Shown here piece after piece: positions 48,812 to 57,286 of a stretch of DNA of 64,000 nt. Both the position numbers and the translations under genes were made by a program. The number at the start of each line of letters is the position of its first letter. Position 1 is the first letter of the stretch. Below the pieces are notes generated by a model. The model saw only the letters and a program-made list of their open reading frames with translations. It was not told the origin of the DNA and made no database searches. Origin of the DNA: Streptomyces sp. NRRL F-5727 (lineage in GTDB: Bacteria > Actinomycetota > Actinomycetes > Streptomycetales > Streptomycetaceae); contig NZ_JOGX01000012.1 of assembly GCF_000719555.1 (NCBI RefSeq), forward strand, positions 62,001 to 126,000, in the 5' to 3' direction.

Positions 48812-49165
48812 TCAGTCGACCGCGTTGACGGCCTCGTCGACCGAGGTGTGGATCGGGAAGACCTTGGTGAGGCCCGTGATCCGGAAGATCTTGAGAATGC
48901 GCTCCTGGTTGCAGACCAGGCGCAGCGAGCCCTCGTGCGCCCGCACGCGCTTCAGACCACCCACGAGCACGCCGAGGCCGGTGGAGTCGAGGAAGTCCAC
49001 CCCCTCCATGTCGACGACCAGGTGGTAACTGCCGTCGTTCACCAACTCGACCAACTGCTCGCGCAGCTTGGGCGCGGTATAAACATCAATCTCGCCACCG
49101 ACCTCGACGACCGTACGGTCGCCGCCAGCTCCGGGCACAGTGCGAGTCGACAGGGACAGGTCCAC
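48812..49165 (-). CDS. bldG: BldG anti-anti-sigma factor
   Basis: A 117-residue STAS protein needed for aerial hyphae and antibiotic production. [10 protein letters not shown] starts it, and [19 protein letters not shown] and [15 protein letters not shown] match BldG of S. coelicolor almost exactly. The phosphorylated Ser is in DSTG (about residue 61). A four- or five-residue insertion (PGAGG) near residue 11 relative to the S. coelicolor protein is the only clear difference. When unphosphorylated it captures anti-sigma factors such as UshX/RsbW-type proteins. It is cotranscribed with the RsbW-like gene. The 80-bp gap to the divergent helicase holds its promoters. Confidence 0.95.
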   Translation of the reverse strand: MDLSLSTRTVPGAGGDRTVVEVGGEIDVYTAPKLREQLVELVNDGSYHLVVDMEGVDFLDSTGLGVLVGGLKRVRAHEGSLRLVCNQERILKIFRITGLTKVFPIHTSVDEAVNAVD

Positions 49166-49245
49166 GGATCCTCCAGCACCTTGCTATCGGGCGTTCGCCC
49201 CCTCGGATCTCCCGGGCGGAGTCGGAGAACGAATCGCCAGCCGCG

Positions 49246-51780
49246 ATGGCATTCAATCACTTACCAGCAGCCATGCACGACGCCTTGGAAGCATTGTCCG
49301 TCACGCCGGTGACACACTCGGTGCCGATGGCCAAGAATCAGCGCACCGCTCGACCCGCCGGGGACACGGGCAGCCGCCCTTCCCCGCACCGGGTCCTGGA
49401 ACGGCTCACCTCCGGCGAGAGCCGGGCCGCGCGCATCACTCATATGGAGCACATGCCCGCCCGGGCGGGCCGTCATGCCGTCTGGCCGGACCGCATCCGC
49501 TCCGAGGTGATCGCCGCCGTCCAGGCCGCCGGGATCGAGCACCCCTGGGCCCACCAGGCCGAGGCCGCCGAGCACGCCCTCGACGGCGAGTCCGTGGTGA
49601 TCGCCACCGGCACCGCCTCGGGCAAGTCGCTCGCCTACCTCACCCCCGTCCTCTCCACCCTCCTCGACGGCGCGGAGGCCGCGAACGGACGCGGGGCGAC
49701 CGCCCTCTACCTCTCCCCCACCAAGGCCCTCGCCGCCGACCAGCGCCGGGCCGTCCGCGAGCTCGCCGCCCCGCTCGGCAACCGGATCCGGCCCGCCGTC
49801 TACGACGGCGACACCCCGGTCGAGGAACGCGAATGGGTCCGCCAGTACGCGAACTACGTCCTCACCAACCCCGACATGCTGCACCGGGGCATCCTCCCGT
49901 CCCACCCCAGGTGGTCCTCCTTCCTGCGCTCGCTGCGCTATGTCGTCATCGACGAGTGCCACACCTACCGGGGCGTCTTCGGCTCCCACGTCGCCCAGGT
50001 CCTGCGCCGGCTGCGCCGGATCTGCGCCCGGTACGGCTCCGAGCCGGTCTTCCTGCTCGCCTCCGCCACCTCCGCCGACCCGGCCCGCGCCGCCGGCAGG
50101 CTCACCGGCCTCCCCGTCACCGAGGTCTCCGACGACGCCTCCCCGCGCGGCGAACTGCTCTTCGCCCTGTGGGAGCCGCCCCTCACCGAGCTGCACGGCG
50201 AGCGCGGGGCGCCGGTCCGCCGCAGCGCCACCGCCGAGACCGCCGACCTGCTCACCGACCTCACCCGGCAGGGCGTCCGCTCGGTCGCCTTCGTCCGCTC
50301 CCGGCGCGGCGCCGAGCTGATCTCGGTGATCGCCCAGGAACGGCTCGCCGAGACCGACCGGGCCCTCGCCCGGCGGGTCGCCGCCTACCGCGGCGGCTAC
50401 CTCCCCGAGGAGCGGCGTGCCCTGGAGCGGGCCCTGCACTCCGGGGAGCTCCTCGGCCTCGCCGCCACCACCGCCCTGGAACTGGGCGTGGACGTCTCCG
50501 GCCTCGACGCCGTCCTCATCGCCGGCTATCCCGGCACCCGGGCCTCGCTGTGGCAGCAGGCGGGCCGGGCGGGCCGCTCCGGCGAGGGCGCCCTCGCCGT
50601 GATGATCGCCCGTGACGACCCGCTGGACACCTTCCTCGTCCACCACCCCGAGGCGATCTTCGACCAGCCGGTCGAGTCGACCGTCCTGGACCCCGACAAC
50701 CCCTACGTCCTCGCCCCCCATCTCTGCGCCGCCGCCTCCGAACTCCCCCTCACCGAGGCCGATCTCGCCCTCTTCGGCCCCGCCGCCCCCGGCCTGATGC
50801 CCCAGCTGGAGGCGGCCGGGCTGCTGCGCCGCCGCGCCGGCGGCTGGTACTGGACCCGCCGCGAGCGGGCCGCCGACCTCGCCGACATCCGGGGCGGGGG
50901 CGGCAGCCCGGTCCGGATCGTCGAGGAGGGCACCGGCCGGCTCCTCGGCACGGTCGACGAGGCCGCCTCCCACACCGCCGTCCACGAAGGCGCCGTCCAC
51001 CTCCACCAGGGCCGCACCTACCTGGTCAGGAAGCTGGACCTGGAGGACTCCGTCGCCCTCGTCGAGGAGGCCGTCCCGCCGTACTCGACCACCGCCCGCG
51101 ACACCACCTCCATCCGCGTCCTGGAGACCGACACCGAGGTCCCCTGGGGCTCGGGGCGTCTCTGCTACGGCTCCGTCGAGGTCACCAACCAGGTCGTCTC
51201 CTTCCTGCGCCGCCGGCTGATCACGGGCGAGGTGCTGGGAGAGACCAAGCTCGACCTGCCGCCCCGCACCCTGCGCACCCGGGCCGTGTGGTGGACGGTC
51301 ACCGAGGACCAGCTCGACGCCGCCCGGATCAACCCGGAGATCCTCGGCGGCGCCCTGCACGCCGCCGAGCACGCCTCCATCGGCATGCTGCCGCTCTTCG
51401 CCACCTGCGACCGCTGGGACATCGGCGGCGTCTCGGTCCCGCTCCACCCGGACACCCTGCTGCCGACCGTCTTCGTGTACGACGGGCACCCGGGCGGCGC
51501 CGGGTTCGCCGAGCGCGCCTTCCACACCGCCCGGGCCTGGCTCGCCGCCACCCGCGAGGCGATCGCCTCCTGCGAGTGCGAGACCGGCTGCCCGTCCTGC
51601 ATCCAGTCCCCCAAGTGCGGCAACGGCAACGACCCCCTCCACAAACGAGGCGCCGTCCGCCTCCTCACGGAACTCCTCCGAGAGGCACCGGAGAAGACGG
51701 AGTCCCCGGCGGCGGAGGCACCAGTGGCAGAGGCCCAGGCGGCGGAGGCACCGCCGAGGCAGGCCCCGCCCGCGCCCTGA
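49246..51780 (+). CDS. DEAD/DEAH-box helicase, MrfA-like, of the helicase/secretion neighbourhood
   Basis: An 844-residue superfamily 2 helicase with a C-terminal DUF1998-type zinc domain. Walker A: VVIATGTASGKSLAYLTPVL (about residue 118-137). Walker B: VVIDECHTYRG. Motif III: LLASATSADP. Motif VI: QQAGRAGRSGEG. The zinc cysteines are in CECETGCPSCIQSPKCGNGND. MrfA of Bacillus unwinds DNA in repair of mitomycin damage. In actinobacteria this gene is nearly always next to a Tad-type locus (TIGR03817 family). Here it converges on that operon and its 3' end overlaps the last tad gene by 116 bp. The start, ATG at 49246, has no strong ribosome site; internal starts such as the ATG at 49327 are possible. 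Confidence 0.93.
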   Translation: MAFNHLPAAMHDALEALSVTPVTHSVPMAKNQRTARPAGDTGSRPSPHRVLERLTSGESRAARITHMEHMPARAGRHAVWPDRIRSEVIAAVQAAGIEHPWAHQAEAAEHALDGESVVIATGTASGKSLAYLTPVLSTLLDGAEAANGRGATALYLSPTKALAADQRRAVRELAAPLGNRIRPAVYDGDTPVEEREWVRQYANYVLTNPDMLHRGILPSHPRWSSFLRSLRYVVIDECHTYRGVFGSHVAQVLRRLRRICARYGSEPVFLLASATSADPARAAGRLTGLPVTEVSDDASPRGELLFALWEPPLTELHGERGAPVRRSATAETADLLTDLTRQGVRSVAFVRSRRGAELISVIAQERLAETDRALARRVAAYRGGYLPEERRALERALHSGELLGLAATTALELGVDVSGLDAVLIAGYPGTRASLWQQAGRAGRSGEGALAVMIARDDPLDTFLVHHPEAIFDQPVESTVLDPDNPYVLAPHLCAAASELPLTEADLALFGPAAPGLMPQLEAAGLLRRRAGGWYWTRRERAADLADIRGGGGSPVRIVEEGTGRLLGTVDEAASHTAVHEGAVHLHQGRTYLVRKLDLEDSVALVEEAVPPYSTTARDTTSIRVLETDTEVPWGSGRLCYGSVEVTNQVVSFLRRRLITGEVLGETKLDLPPRTLRTRAVWWTVTEDQLDAARINPEILGGALHAAEHASIGMLPLFATCDRWDIGGVSVPLHPDTLLPTVFVYDGHPGGAGFAERAFHTARAWLAATREAIASCECETGCPSCIQSPKCGNGNDPLHKRGAVRLLTELLREAPEKTESPAAEAPVAEAQAAEAPPRQAPPAP

Positions 51781-52141
51781 CGGCCGGGGCCCAGGGTCCC
51801 CGGACCACCCGCGCCGTCACCTCCGCCTCCCCGCCGGCCACCCCGCACCTCACCAGCTCGGCCCCGTGCGCGGCGGCGACCCGGACGGCCGCCGCGCACG
51901 CCACCTGTTCGCCCCACAGAGCCCGGTCCGCGGCGGCGAGGGCCGCGAGGTCGGCGGCACCGCCCGCCCGGTGCCGGACGGCCACCGCCTGCCCGAGCGC
52001 CAGCACCGCCCCGAAGACCACACACAGCGCACAGGCCGCGAACGCCGTCCACACGGTCGCCGCACCCCGATCGCCGTCCCCGCCGCCCCGGCCTCCTCCG
52101 TCCCGGACGCCCCGGTCGCCGTCTCCCCGTCCACGGCTCAC
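51665..52141 (-). CDS. Rv3654c/TadE-like protein of the helicase/secretion neighbourhood
   Basis: A 158-residue protein. A Gly/Asp/Arg-rich head precedes DRGAATVWTAFAACALCVVFG, a class III-like signal region with a membrane helix. The rest, HRAGGAADLAALAAADRALWGEQVACAAAVRVAAAHGAELVRC in short form, is the TIGR03816 pattern. Pro-rich tail. At the position of the conserved Glu5 of pilin-like signals there is Trp. The GTG start at 52141 overlaps the TadE stop (GTGA). The 3' end overlaps the helicase gene on the opposite strand. Confidence 0.8.
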   Translation of the reverse strand: MSRGRGDGDRGVRDGGGRGGGDGDRGAATVWTAFAACALCVVFGAVLALGQAVAVRHRAGGAADLAALAAADRALWGEQVACAAAVRVAAAHGAELVRCGVAGGEAEVTARVVRGPWAPAVRARAGPASAVPPPPGPLPLVPPPPGTPSSPVPLGGVP

Positions 52142-52533
52142 GCCGGGCCACCTCCTCCCGCCACGTCCTCGGCGAGCGCCGCCGCTCCGGCCCGCAGGGT
52201 CACGCCCAGGCCGCCCGGTCCCGGCGCGGCCGCCTCCACCGTCACCCGCCACAGGTCTCCCTCCCGCGCCACCGCCACCCGGGCACCCTCGGGCGCGGCG
52301 GCCCGGGCGGCGGCCGTGACGGCCGCCGCGGGCTCCGAACGGGCGGCCGCCCGCGCCCCGGCCCTGGCCGCGTCCACGCACCGGATCTGTGCGGCGGACG
52401 CGGCCAGCGCCCACAGCAGCGCCATCGCGAAGAGCGCGAGCACCGGCAGTACGATCGCCGCCTCCACCGTCACCGAGCCACGGTCCCGAGCCTCAGCCCG
52501 CGCCCGCGCCCGGTCCGCGTCAGAACGGCGCAT
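52138..52533 (-). CDS. TadE-like pilus-assembly protein
   Basis: A 131-residue protein with a TadE-type N terminus: DRGSVTVEAAIVLPVLALFAMALLWALA (in part), where Gly precedes the processing site and Glu is at +5. An Ala-rich mature domain with AAQIRCVDAARAGARAAAR follows, as in TadE proteins. It is a minor pseudopilin candidate of the Tad machine. The start is the ATG at 52533, overlapping the DUF4244 gene by 14 nt. Confidence 0.85.
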   Translation of the reverse strand: MRRSDADRARARAEARDRGSVTVEAAIVLPVLALFAMALLWALAASAAQIRCVDAARAGARAAARSEPAAAVTAAARAAAPEGARVAVAREGDLWRVTVEAAAPGPGGLGVTLRAGAAALAEDVAGGGGPA

Positions 52534-52741
52534 CGAGCGCCTTCGTGACCATCGCCTCCAGGGCGCCCGAGACGCTCCCGCCCGTCATGACCTTGTAGAA
52601 CATCACCGCGACGCCCGCCGCCGTGAGCAGGCCCAGCGCGTACTCGACGGTGCTCATCCCGGTGTCGGTCCGCAGCGCCGCCCGCCGGGTGGCCCAGAAC
52701 GCCCCCAGCGCCTTCCGCACCCGCTCGTACGTCTTCCCCAT
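52520..52741 (-). CDS. DUF4244 Flp-pilin-like protein
   Basis: A 73-residue protein with a class III (Flp-type) prepilin signal: TDTGMSTVEYALGLLTAAGVAVM, with G before the processing site and EY at +5/+6, then a hydrophobic helix and VLEAMV-like end GSVSGALEAMVTKALDAPF. DUF4244 proteins are the pilin-like partners of actinobacterial Tad operons. The start is the ATG at 52741 (MGKTYERVRKALG) after GGAAGAGAA. Probably forms or primes a small filament. Confidence 0.87.
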   Translation of the reverse strand: MGKTYERVRKALGAFWATRRAALRTDTGMSTVEYALGLLTAAGVAVMFYKVMTGGSVSGALEAMVTKALDAPF

Positions 52742-52759
52742 GTCGTTCTCTTCCCTTCG

Positions 52760-52814
52760 GTGTCGTGCGTGTCGTGTGTGTCGTGTGTGCCGCACGTGTC
52801 ATGCGTGTCGTGTG
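52760..52814. repeat. GTGTCGTGY microsatellite between tad genes
   Basis: GTGTCGTGC/GTGTCGTGT-like units, about 9 bp, repeated five to six times with changes (includes GTGCCGCAC and GTGTCATGC). It fills the 73-bp gap between TadC and DUF4244 genes, where other neighbours overlap. Confidence 0.75.
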
Positions 52815-53633
52815 TCAGTCGCCGAGCAGGCCCGACGCCAGGCCGATCACCACCGGGGCCACCCCGACCGCGAGGAACGCAGGCAGGAAGCACAGCCCCA
52901 CGGGCGCGCTGATCAGGACCTGGGCCCGGCGGGCCCGCGCGGCGGCGGCGCGGGCGCTCGCCGCCCGCAGTCCGGCCGCGTGCCGGGCGACCGCGTCGGC
53001 TGCGGGCGCCCCGGAGGCGCCGGCCCGCTCCATGCAGCGGGCGAGCCCCTCGGCTCCCGGTATCGCGCCGAACCTCCCCCACACCTCGGCCGGTTCGCCG
53101 CCGAGCCGCAGTTCGGCGGCGGTCCGCAGCAGCCGCTCGCCGAGCGGTCCGCCCATCGACCGCCCCACGGCCTCCGCGGCCTCCGCCGGCCCGGCCCCGG
53201 CGGACGTGCAGGCCGCCAGCAGATCGGCCGCCTCGGGCAGTCGGCGCACCGCCTCCCGTTCGTCGGGCGGCACCCTGGAGGCCGCTGTCCGCCGTGTCCA
53301 CCACCGGGCGCCGAGCACACCGCCCGCGCCCGCCACGAGGGCCGCCGGCCAGCCGAGGACCAGGCCCGCGGCGAGCACGCCTCCGACGACCGCGGCGCGC
53401 ACCGGCCCCGGCACCTCCCGCAGCGAGCCCGCCAGTCGCGCCCTGGCCCCTCGCACCCTCCGCGGGACGGACGGGCTCCCGAGCCGCCCGCCCCGCCCGG
53501 CCGGCGACAGGCCGCCGAGGCGCCGCCGGGTGCCGCGGGCCCGTCGCGCCCGCTCCAGCCGGCGCCAGGCCCGGCCGAGCAGCCAGCCCGCCAGAAGCAA
53601 CAGCGGTGCGGCTCGCACCAGTTCACTCCACAT
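52815..53633 (-). CDS. TadC-like type II secretion F-domain protein
   Basis: A 272-residue inner-membrane platform protein of the Tad/type II secretion system. The T2SSF domain is seen from RLPEAADLLAACTSAGAGPAEAAEAVG to MERAGASGAPAADAVARHA. Helices lie at residues about 7-22, two near 80-115, and VLISAPVGLCFLPAFLAVGVAPVVIGLASGLLG (in part) at the end. The ATG at 53633 overlaps the upstream TadB gene end by 11 nt. Confidence 0.88.
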   Translation of the reverse strand: MWSELVRAAPLLLLAGWLLGRAWRRLERARRARGTRRRLGGLSPAGRGGRLGSPSVPRRVRGARARLAGSLREVPGPVRAAVVGGVLAAGLVLGWPAALVAGAGGVLGARWWTRRTAASRVPPDEREAVRRLPEAADLLAACTSAGAGPAEAAEAVGRSMGGPLGERLLRTAAELRLGGEPAEVWGRFGAIPGAEGLARCMERAGASGAPAADAVARHAAGLRAASARAAAARARRAQVLISAPVGLCFLPAFLAVGVAPVVIGLASGLLGD

Positions 53634-54492
53634 CGCCGCCTCCTCCCCGCACGATCCGCGCGGCCCACCACAACCCGGCCGCCTCCAGTCCGCAGCCCAC
53701 GAGGAGACAGATCCCTCCGGCGGGGGTGTGGAGCAGGATCCGCAACGGCTCCGCGCCGAGAGCGGCGCCCATGCCCAGCCCGGCCAGCGGGAGGGCGGCG
53801 AGCACGGCCACCGTCGCCCAGGCTCCGGCCAGTTCGGCCCGCAGCCCCTCACGCCGCTCGTGCCGCTCGCGCAGGGCCGCCTCCAGCCGGTCCAGCCCGG
53901 CGGCCAGCCCCGCCCCGCTGTCGACGGCCACCTGCCAGCAGGCCGCCAGGCCCGCGAGCCCCTCGGCGCCCTCCCGCCGGGCGGCTGCCCGCAGGGCCTC
54001 CGGCACGTCGCCGCCGAAGCCGACCGCGCCGAGCACCCGCGCCTCCTCCGGGCCGAGGGCGCCGGAGCGGCGGGCCGCGTAGGCGAGCGCCGGACCCGGC
54101 TGCCGGCCGGCCCTCAGCTCCCCGCCGGCGGCCTCGCACAGCGCCACCACCCGCCCGGCCAGCGCCTCGCGCTCCTCACGCCGACGGGCCGCCCGGAGCC
54201 GGCGCCGCACCAGCGGGACCGCCAGCGCCCCGGCCGCCAGCGGCAGCGGCGACTCCCCCGCGAGCGCGACCAGCCCGGCGGCCGGCAGGCACAGCCACTC
54301 GGGCCGCCCCCGGGCCGTCGCCCACCAGCGCGCCACGGCCTCCCGGCCGACGCCCCCGCCCCCGTACGCCGCGCCCGGCCCGAGGAGCAGGACCCCCGCC
54401 CGCCGCGCGGCCCTGCGGCGCTCCCCCTCCTGCCGCAGGACGAGCAGGCCGCCCGCGAGGAGACAGAGCACGGAGAACCACGCGGCCGTCAC
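53623..54492 (-). CDS. TadB-like type II secretion F-domain protein
   Basis: A 289-residue inner-membrane platform protein. Hydrophobic segment at the start (WFSVLCLLAGGLLVL), then others near 80-100. The T2SSF domain: VVALCEAAGGELRAGRQPGPALAYAARRS, then CWQVAVDSGAGLAAGLDRLEAALRERHE, with C-terminal helices. Starts with GTG at 54492, overlapping the TadA stop (GTGA). It pairs with TadC to hold the ATPase at the membrane. Confidence 0.88.
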   Translation of the reverse strand: MTAAWFSVLCLLAGGLLVLRQEGERRRAARRAGVLLLGPGAAYGGGGVGREAVARWWATARGRPEWLCLPAAGLVALAGESPLPLAAGALAVPLVRRRLRAARRREEREALAGRVVALCEAAGGELRAGRQPGPALAYAARRSGALGPEEARVLGAVGFGGDVPEALRAAARREGAEGLAGLAACWQVAVDSGAGLAAGLDRLEAALRERHERREGLRAELAGAWATVAVLAALPLAGLGMGAALGAEPLRILLHTPAGGICLLVGCGLEAAGLWWAARIVRGGGGDVE

Positions 54493-55709
54493 GGGGCACC
54501 TCCGACCAGTGCGCGCAGCCGGGGCCAGCCCCGCTCCCGCCCGAACCCGTCCGGGCCCCAGCGGAGCGCGGGCACCGTCCGCACCAGACCGGCCCGGTCC
54601 CGCTCCAGCACATGGATCTCGGCGATCCGGCGCCGCCCGTCCCGGTCCCGCACCAGGTGCAGCACGGCGGACAGTCCGGCGCCCAACTGGCTGTGCAGGG
54701 CGGCCCGGTCGAGCCCGGCGGCCGTGCCGAGCGCCTCCAGCCGGGCCGGCACGTCGGTCGCGGTGTTGGCGTGAAGAGTCCCCGAGCCGCCCTCGTGGCC
54801 GGTGTTCAGGGCCGCCAGGAGATCGACGGCCTCACCGCCGCGGACCTCGCCGACCACCAGCCGGTCGGGCCGCATCCGCAGCGCCTGGCGGACCAGGTCC
54901 CGGAGGGTGACCAGCCCGGCGCCCTCCTGGTTCGGCGGCCTGGCCTCCAGGCGCACCACATGGGGGTGGTCCGGACGGAGCTCGGCCGAGTCCTCGGCGA
55001 GGACGATCCGCTCCCGCTCCCCGACCAGTCCGAGCAGGGCCGCGAGGAGCGTCGTCTTGCCCGTGCCGGTGCCTCCGCTGACCAGGTAGGACACCCGGGC
55101 CTCGATCAGCGCGCGCAGGACCCGGTCGCCGCCGGGCGGCACGGTCCCGGCCGCGGTCAGCTCCTCCAGGGTGAAGGCCCGCGGGCGCATCACGCGCAGC
55201 GAGAGGCAGGTGGAGCCGACGGCGACGGGCGGCAGGACCGCGTGCATGCGGGTGCCGTCGGGCAGCCGCGCGTCCACCCAGGGCCGGGCGTCGTCGAGGC
55301 GCCGCCCGGCCACCGCCGCCAGCCGCTGGGCGAGCCTGCGCACGGCGGCGGCGTCGGCGAAGACGACGGGCGCCCGCTCCAGGCCGGCGCCCCGGTCGAC
55401 CCACACCCGGTCGGGCGCCGAGACGAGCACGTCGGTGACGTCGGGATCGGCGAGCAGGGCCTCCAGCGGTCCCGCGCCGGTCAGTTCGCAGCGCAGCTCC
55501 TCGGCGGCGCCCAGCACCTCGGCGTCCCCCAGCAGCCGGCCCTGGGCCCGCAGGGCGGCCGCCACCCGGGCCGGGGTCGGCTCGGCGCCGCTCGCCGCGA
55601 GCCGCTGCCGCACGGCGTCGAGCAGTCCGGCGCCGCCCGCACGCACGGCCGGTCCGGCCCCCTGCGGGACGGTCGTCGTCCCGGTCTCCACCGCGCCCGT
55701 CCCCGTCAT
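54489..55709 (-). CDS. TadA/CpaF family secretion ATPase
   Basis: A 406-residue hexameric ATPase powering pilus assembly. Walker A is [19 protein letters not shown] (about residues 220-238). The Asp box [26 protein letters not shown], Walker [30 protein letters not shown] (in part), and [15 protein letters not shown] are all standard. The N-terminal domain has [19 protein letters not shown]. The start is the ATG at 55709 ([10 protein letters not shown]), overlapping the CpaE-like gene end. Confidence 0.95.
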   Translation of the reverse strand: MTGTGAVETGTTTVPQGAGPAVRAGGAGLLDAVRQRLAASGAEPTPARVAAALRAQGRLLGDAEVLGAAEELRCELTGAGPLEALLADPDVTDVLVSAPDRVWVDRGAGLERAPVVFADAAAVRRLAQRLAAVAGRRLDDARPWVDARLPDGTRMHAVLPPVAVGSTCLSLRVMRPRAFTLEELTAAGTVPPGGDRVLRALIEARVSYLVSGGTGTGKTTLLAALLGLVGERERIVLAEDSAELRPDHPHVVRLEARPPNQEGAGLVTLRDLVRQALRMRPDRLVVGEVRGGEAVDLLAALNTGHEGGSGTLHANTATDVPARLEALGTAAGLDRAALHSQLGAGLSAVLHLVRDRDGRRRIAEIHVLERDRAGLVRTVPALRWGPDGFGRERGWPRLRALVGGAP

Positions 55710-56836
55710 GCCGCACCCCCGGCGGGCAGCGCGCGCTCCCAGAAGGCGGCGCAGAAGCGGCCGAGCGGTCCGCGGGGCTGGGCTCCCGGCGGGGCGCCCG
55801 TGTCCTGGTCCGTCACGATGCCGGGGTCGTAGGGGAGTTCGCCGGCGAGCGGCAGCCGCAGCGCGTCGGCGACCCAGCGCTCGTCGAGCCCCGCCGCGTA
55901 CGGCCCCCGGACCACGGCCCGGAGGTCGCGCACGAGCAGGGAGAGGGTGTCGGTGATCCGGTGGGCGGCCGCGACCGCCCGCAGCTCGCCGGGGACGACG
56001 AGGAGGCCGAGGTCGAGCTGGGCCAGGGCCTCGGTCCCGGCCTCGTCGACGGCGCGCGGCAGATCGACCACCACGACCCCGCCCCGGCGGCGGGCCGCAG
56101 CGAGCACGGACCGGACCGCGTCGGGCGGCACCGCCCCGGTGGGCTCCCGGCCCCAGCTGAGCACCCGCACCCCCCGGGCCGCGGGCAGCGACTCCTCCAG
56201 GGCGCCGCCGGCGAGCCGGCCCTTCGACGCGGCGAAGTCGCCCCACCGGCACCCCTCCTCCCGCTCCGCGCCGAGGAGCACGTCGAGCCCACCGCCCAGC
56301 GGGTCGCCGTCGACGAGCAGGGTCCGCCGGCCGGTGCGGGCGGCGGCGAGCGCGAGCCCGCAGGCGAGGGTGGAGGCACCGGCCCCGCCCCGCCCGCCGA
56401 CGACGCCGACGGTCAGCGCCGTCCGGCCGACGCCCTCGGCGGCGTCCGCGATCCGGTCGACGAGCACGGACTCGGCGCCCGGCAGCCGCAGGACGCTGTC
56501 GGCGCCGACCTCGACGGCGAGCCGCCACACCGCCGGATCGTCCTGGGCGCGCCCCACGAGGACGACTCCGGGCCGGCGCGTGGCGCCCCGGCAGCGGGCC
56601 GCCGCGTCCTCTCCCACCAGGACGAGCGGGGGATCGGTCCAGCTCGCCCGCCGCTCGGGAACCCGGTGGTGCACCTCCGGCTCGACGCCGGCCGCGGCGC
56701 ACAGCCGCAGCAGATCGTCGAGGAGGACGACGTCCTCGGTGACGATCAGCGGGCCGGGCCCGCGCACTCCTTCCCCACCCCGCGCCACGTCCTCGTGCTC
56801 CGCTCGACCTGTGCGGGAGGCCATCGACTCCTGCAT
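55706..56836 (-). CDS. CpaE-like septum-site/pilus ATPase (SSD family) with degenerate P-loop
   Basis: A 376-residue MinD/ParA-fold protein. The N-terminal 130 residues are receiver-like. The P-loop reads VGVVGGRGGAGASTLACG, where both signature lysines of the deviant Walker A are missing (Arg and Ala instead). Downstream, LLVDGDPLGGGLDVLLGAE and VVVDLPRAVDEAGTEAL are MinD-like switch regions. Homologues (Rv3660c in Mycobacterium tuberculosis; SCO3557) are annotated septum site determining proteins. Heads the Tad operon here. The ATG at 56836 follows AGAGGGG by 8 nt. Confidence 0.88.
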   Translation of the reverse strand: MQESMASRTGRAEHEDVARGGEGVRGPGPLIVTEDVVLLDDLLRLCAAAGVEPEVHHRVPERRASWTDPPLVLVGEDAAARCRGATRRPGVVLVGRAQDDPAVWRLAVEVGADSVLRLPGAESVLVDRIADAAEGVGRTALTVGVVGGRGGAGASTLACGLALAAARTGRRTLLVDGDPLGGGLDVLLGAEREEGCRWGDFAASKGRLAGGALEESLPAARGVRVLSWGREPTGAVPPDAVRSVLAAARRRGGVVVVDLPRAVDEAGTEALAQLDLGLLVVPGELRAVAAAHRITDTLSLLVRDLRAVVRGPYAAGLDERWVADALRLPLAGELPYDPGIVTDQDTGAPPGAQPRGPLGRFCAAFWERALPAGGAA

Positions 56837-56933
56837 CGCGCACACCCCTCTCGTGATTCCGGCCTGCCGCGAACTTCGCGACGGGAATCACGGTGAGGCC
56901 GCCGGGGAAATCGTGCGGAGACCACCGAAAAAC

Positions 56934-56942
56934 TGTGGACAA
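56934..56942 (-). promoter_or_regulatory. single DnaA box
   Basis: The minus strand reads TTGTCCACA, a perfect match to the Streptomyces DnaA box. It lies 98 bp upstream of the CpaE-like gene and is not clustered, so not an origin. It could titrate DnaA or tune the tad operon. Confidence 0.4.
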
Positions 56943-57082
56943 TCCCCCGCCTGTGAATATCTCGACCACCCGTCCGAGGACTGCCCGGAACGCAGCCCAC
57001 CGGCTACTGTGAGTGACGAATGGAGTGCTCGGCGGTCCGGGGGCGGCCGGCCGCACGACGACATGAGAGAGGGGAGCGAGCG

Positions 57083-57214
57083 ATGGCTCAGCGAGTGAAA
57101 ACGGGTCCGGACATGCGACGACCCCCGCCGGGGGGGAGAGCGGGGGTCGTCTCTCCGGCCGACTCGGGGGGGGAGGAGCCGGTCCGGGTTAGCACGGTCG
57201 CGAACGATCCGTGA
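57083..57214 (+). CDS. possible 43-residue protein between cpaE-like and HAD genes
   Basis: MAQRVKTGPDMRRPPPGGRA to VSTVANDP. A good ribosome site (GGGGAG, 6-nt gap) precedes the ATG. It is basic, Pro/Gly-rich and without known domains. A strong hairpin (57118-57150) lies inside it, so the region could instead be a leader or small RNA. The rest of the 450-bp gap (56837-57286) shows no other gene. Confidence 0.35.
   Translation: MAQRVKTGPDMRRPPPGGRAGVVSPADSGGEEPVRVSTVANDP
57118..57150. terminator. strong hairpin in the gap before the HAD gene
   Basis: ACGACCCCCGC (57118-57128) pairs with GCGGGGGTCGT (57140-57150), an 11-bp perfect stem with an 11-nt G-rich loop. It could be a terminator or attenuator for a short rightward transcript ahead of the HAD gene. 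Confidence 0.5.
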
Positions 57215-57286
57215 CTTCCATGGTGTACCCGAGAGCCTTCTCAGGCAAACCCACGCGCCCCAGCGTACGCCGAATGGCGGGCACCT

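Noticed and set aside
56934..56942. Replication origin
   Set aside because: Only one DnaA box, and no dnaA/dnaN genes or box cluster.
57020..57214. 64-codon version of the small frame
   Set aside because: The upstream start at 57020 has no ribosome site. Only the ATG at 57083 has one.
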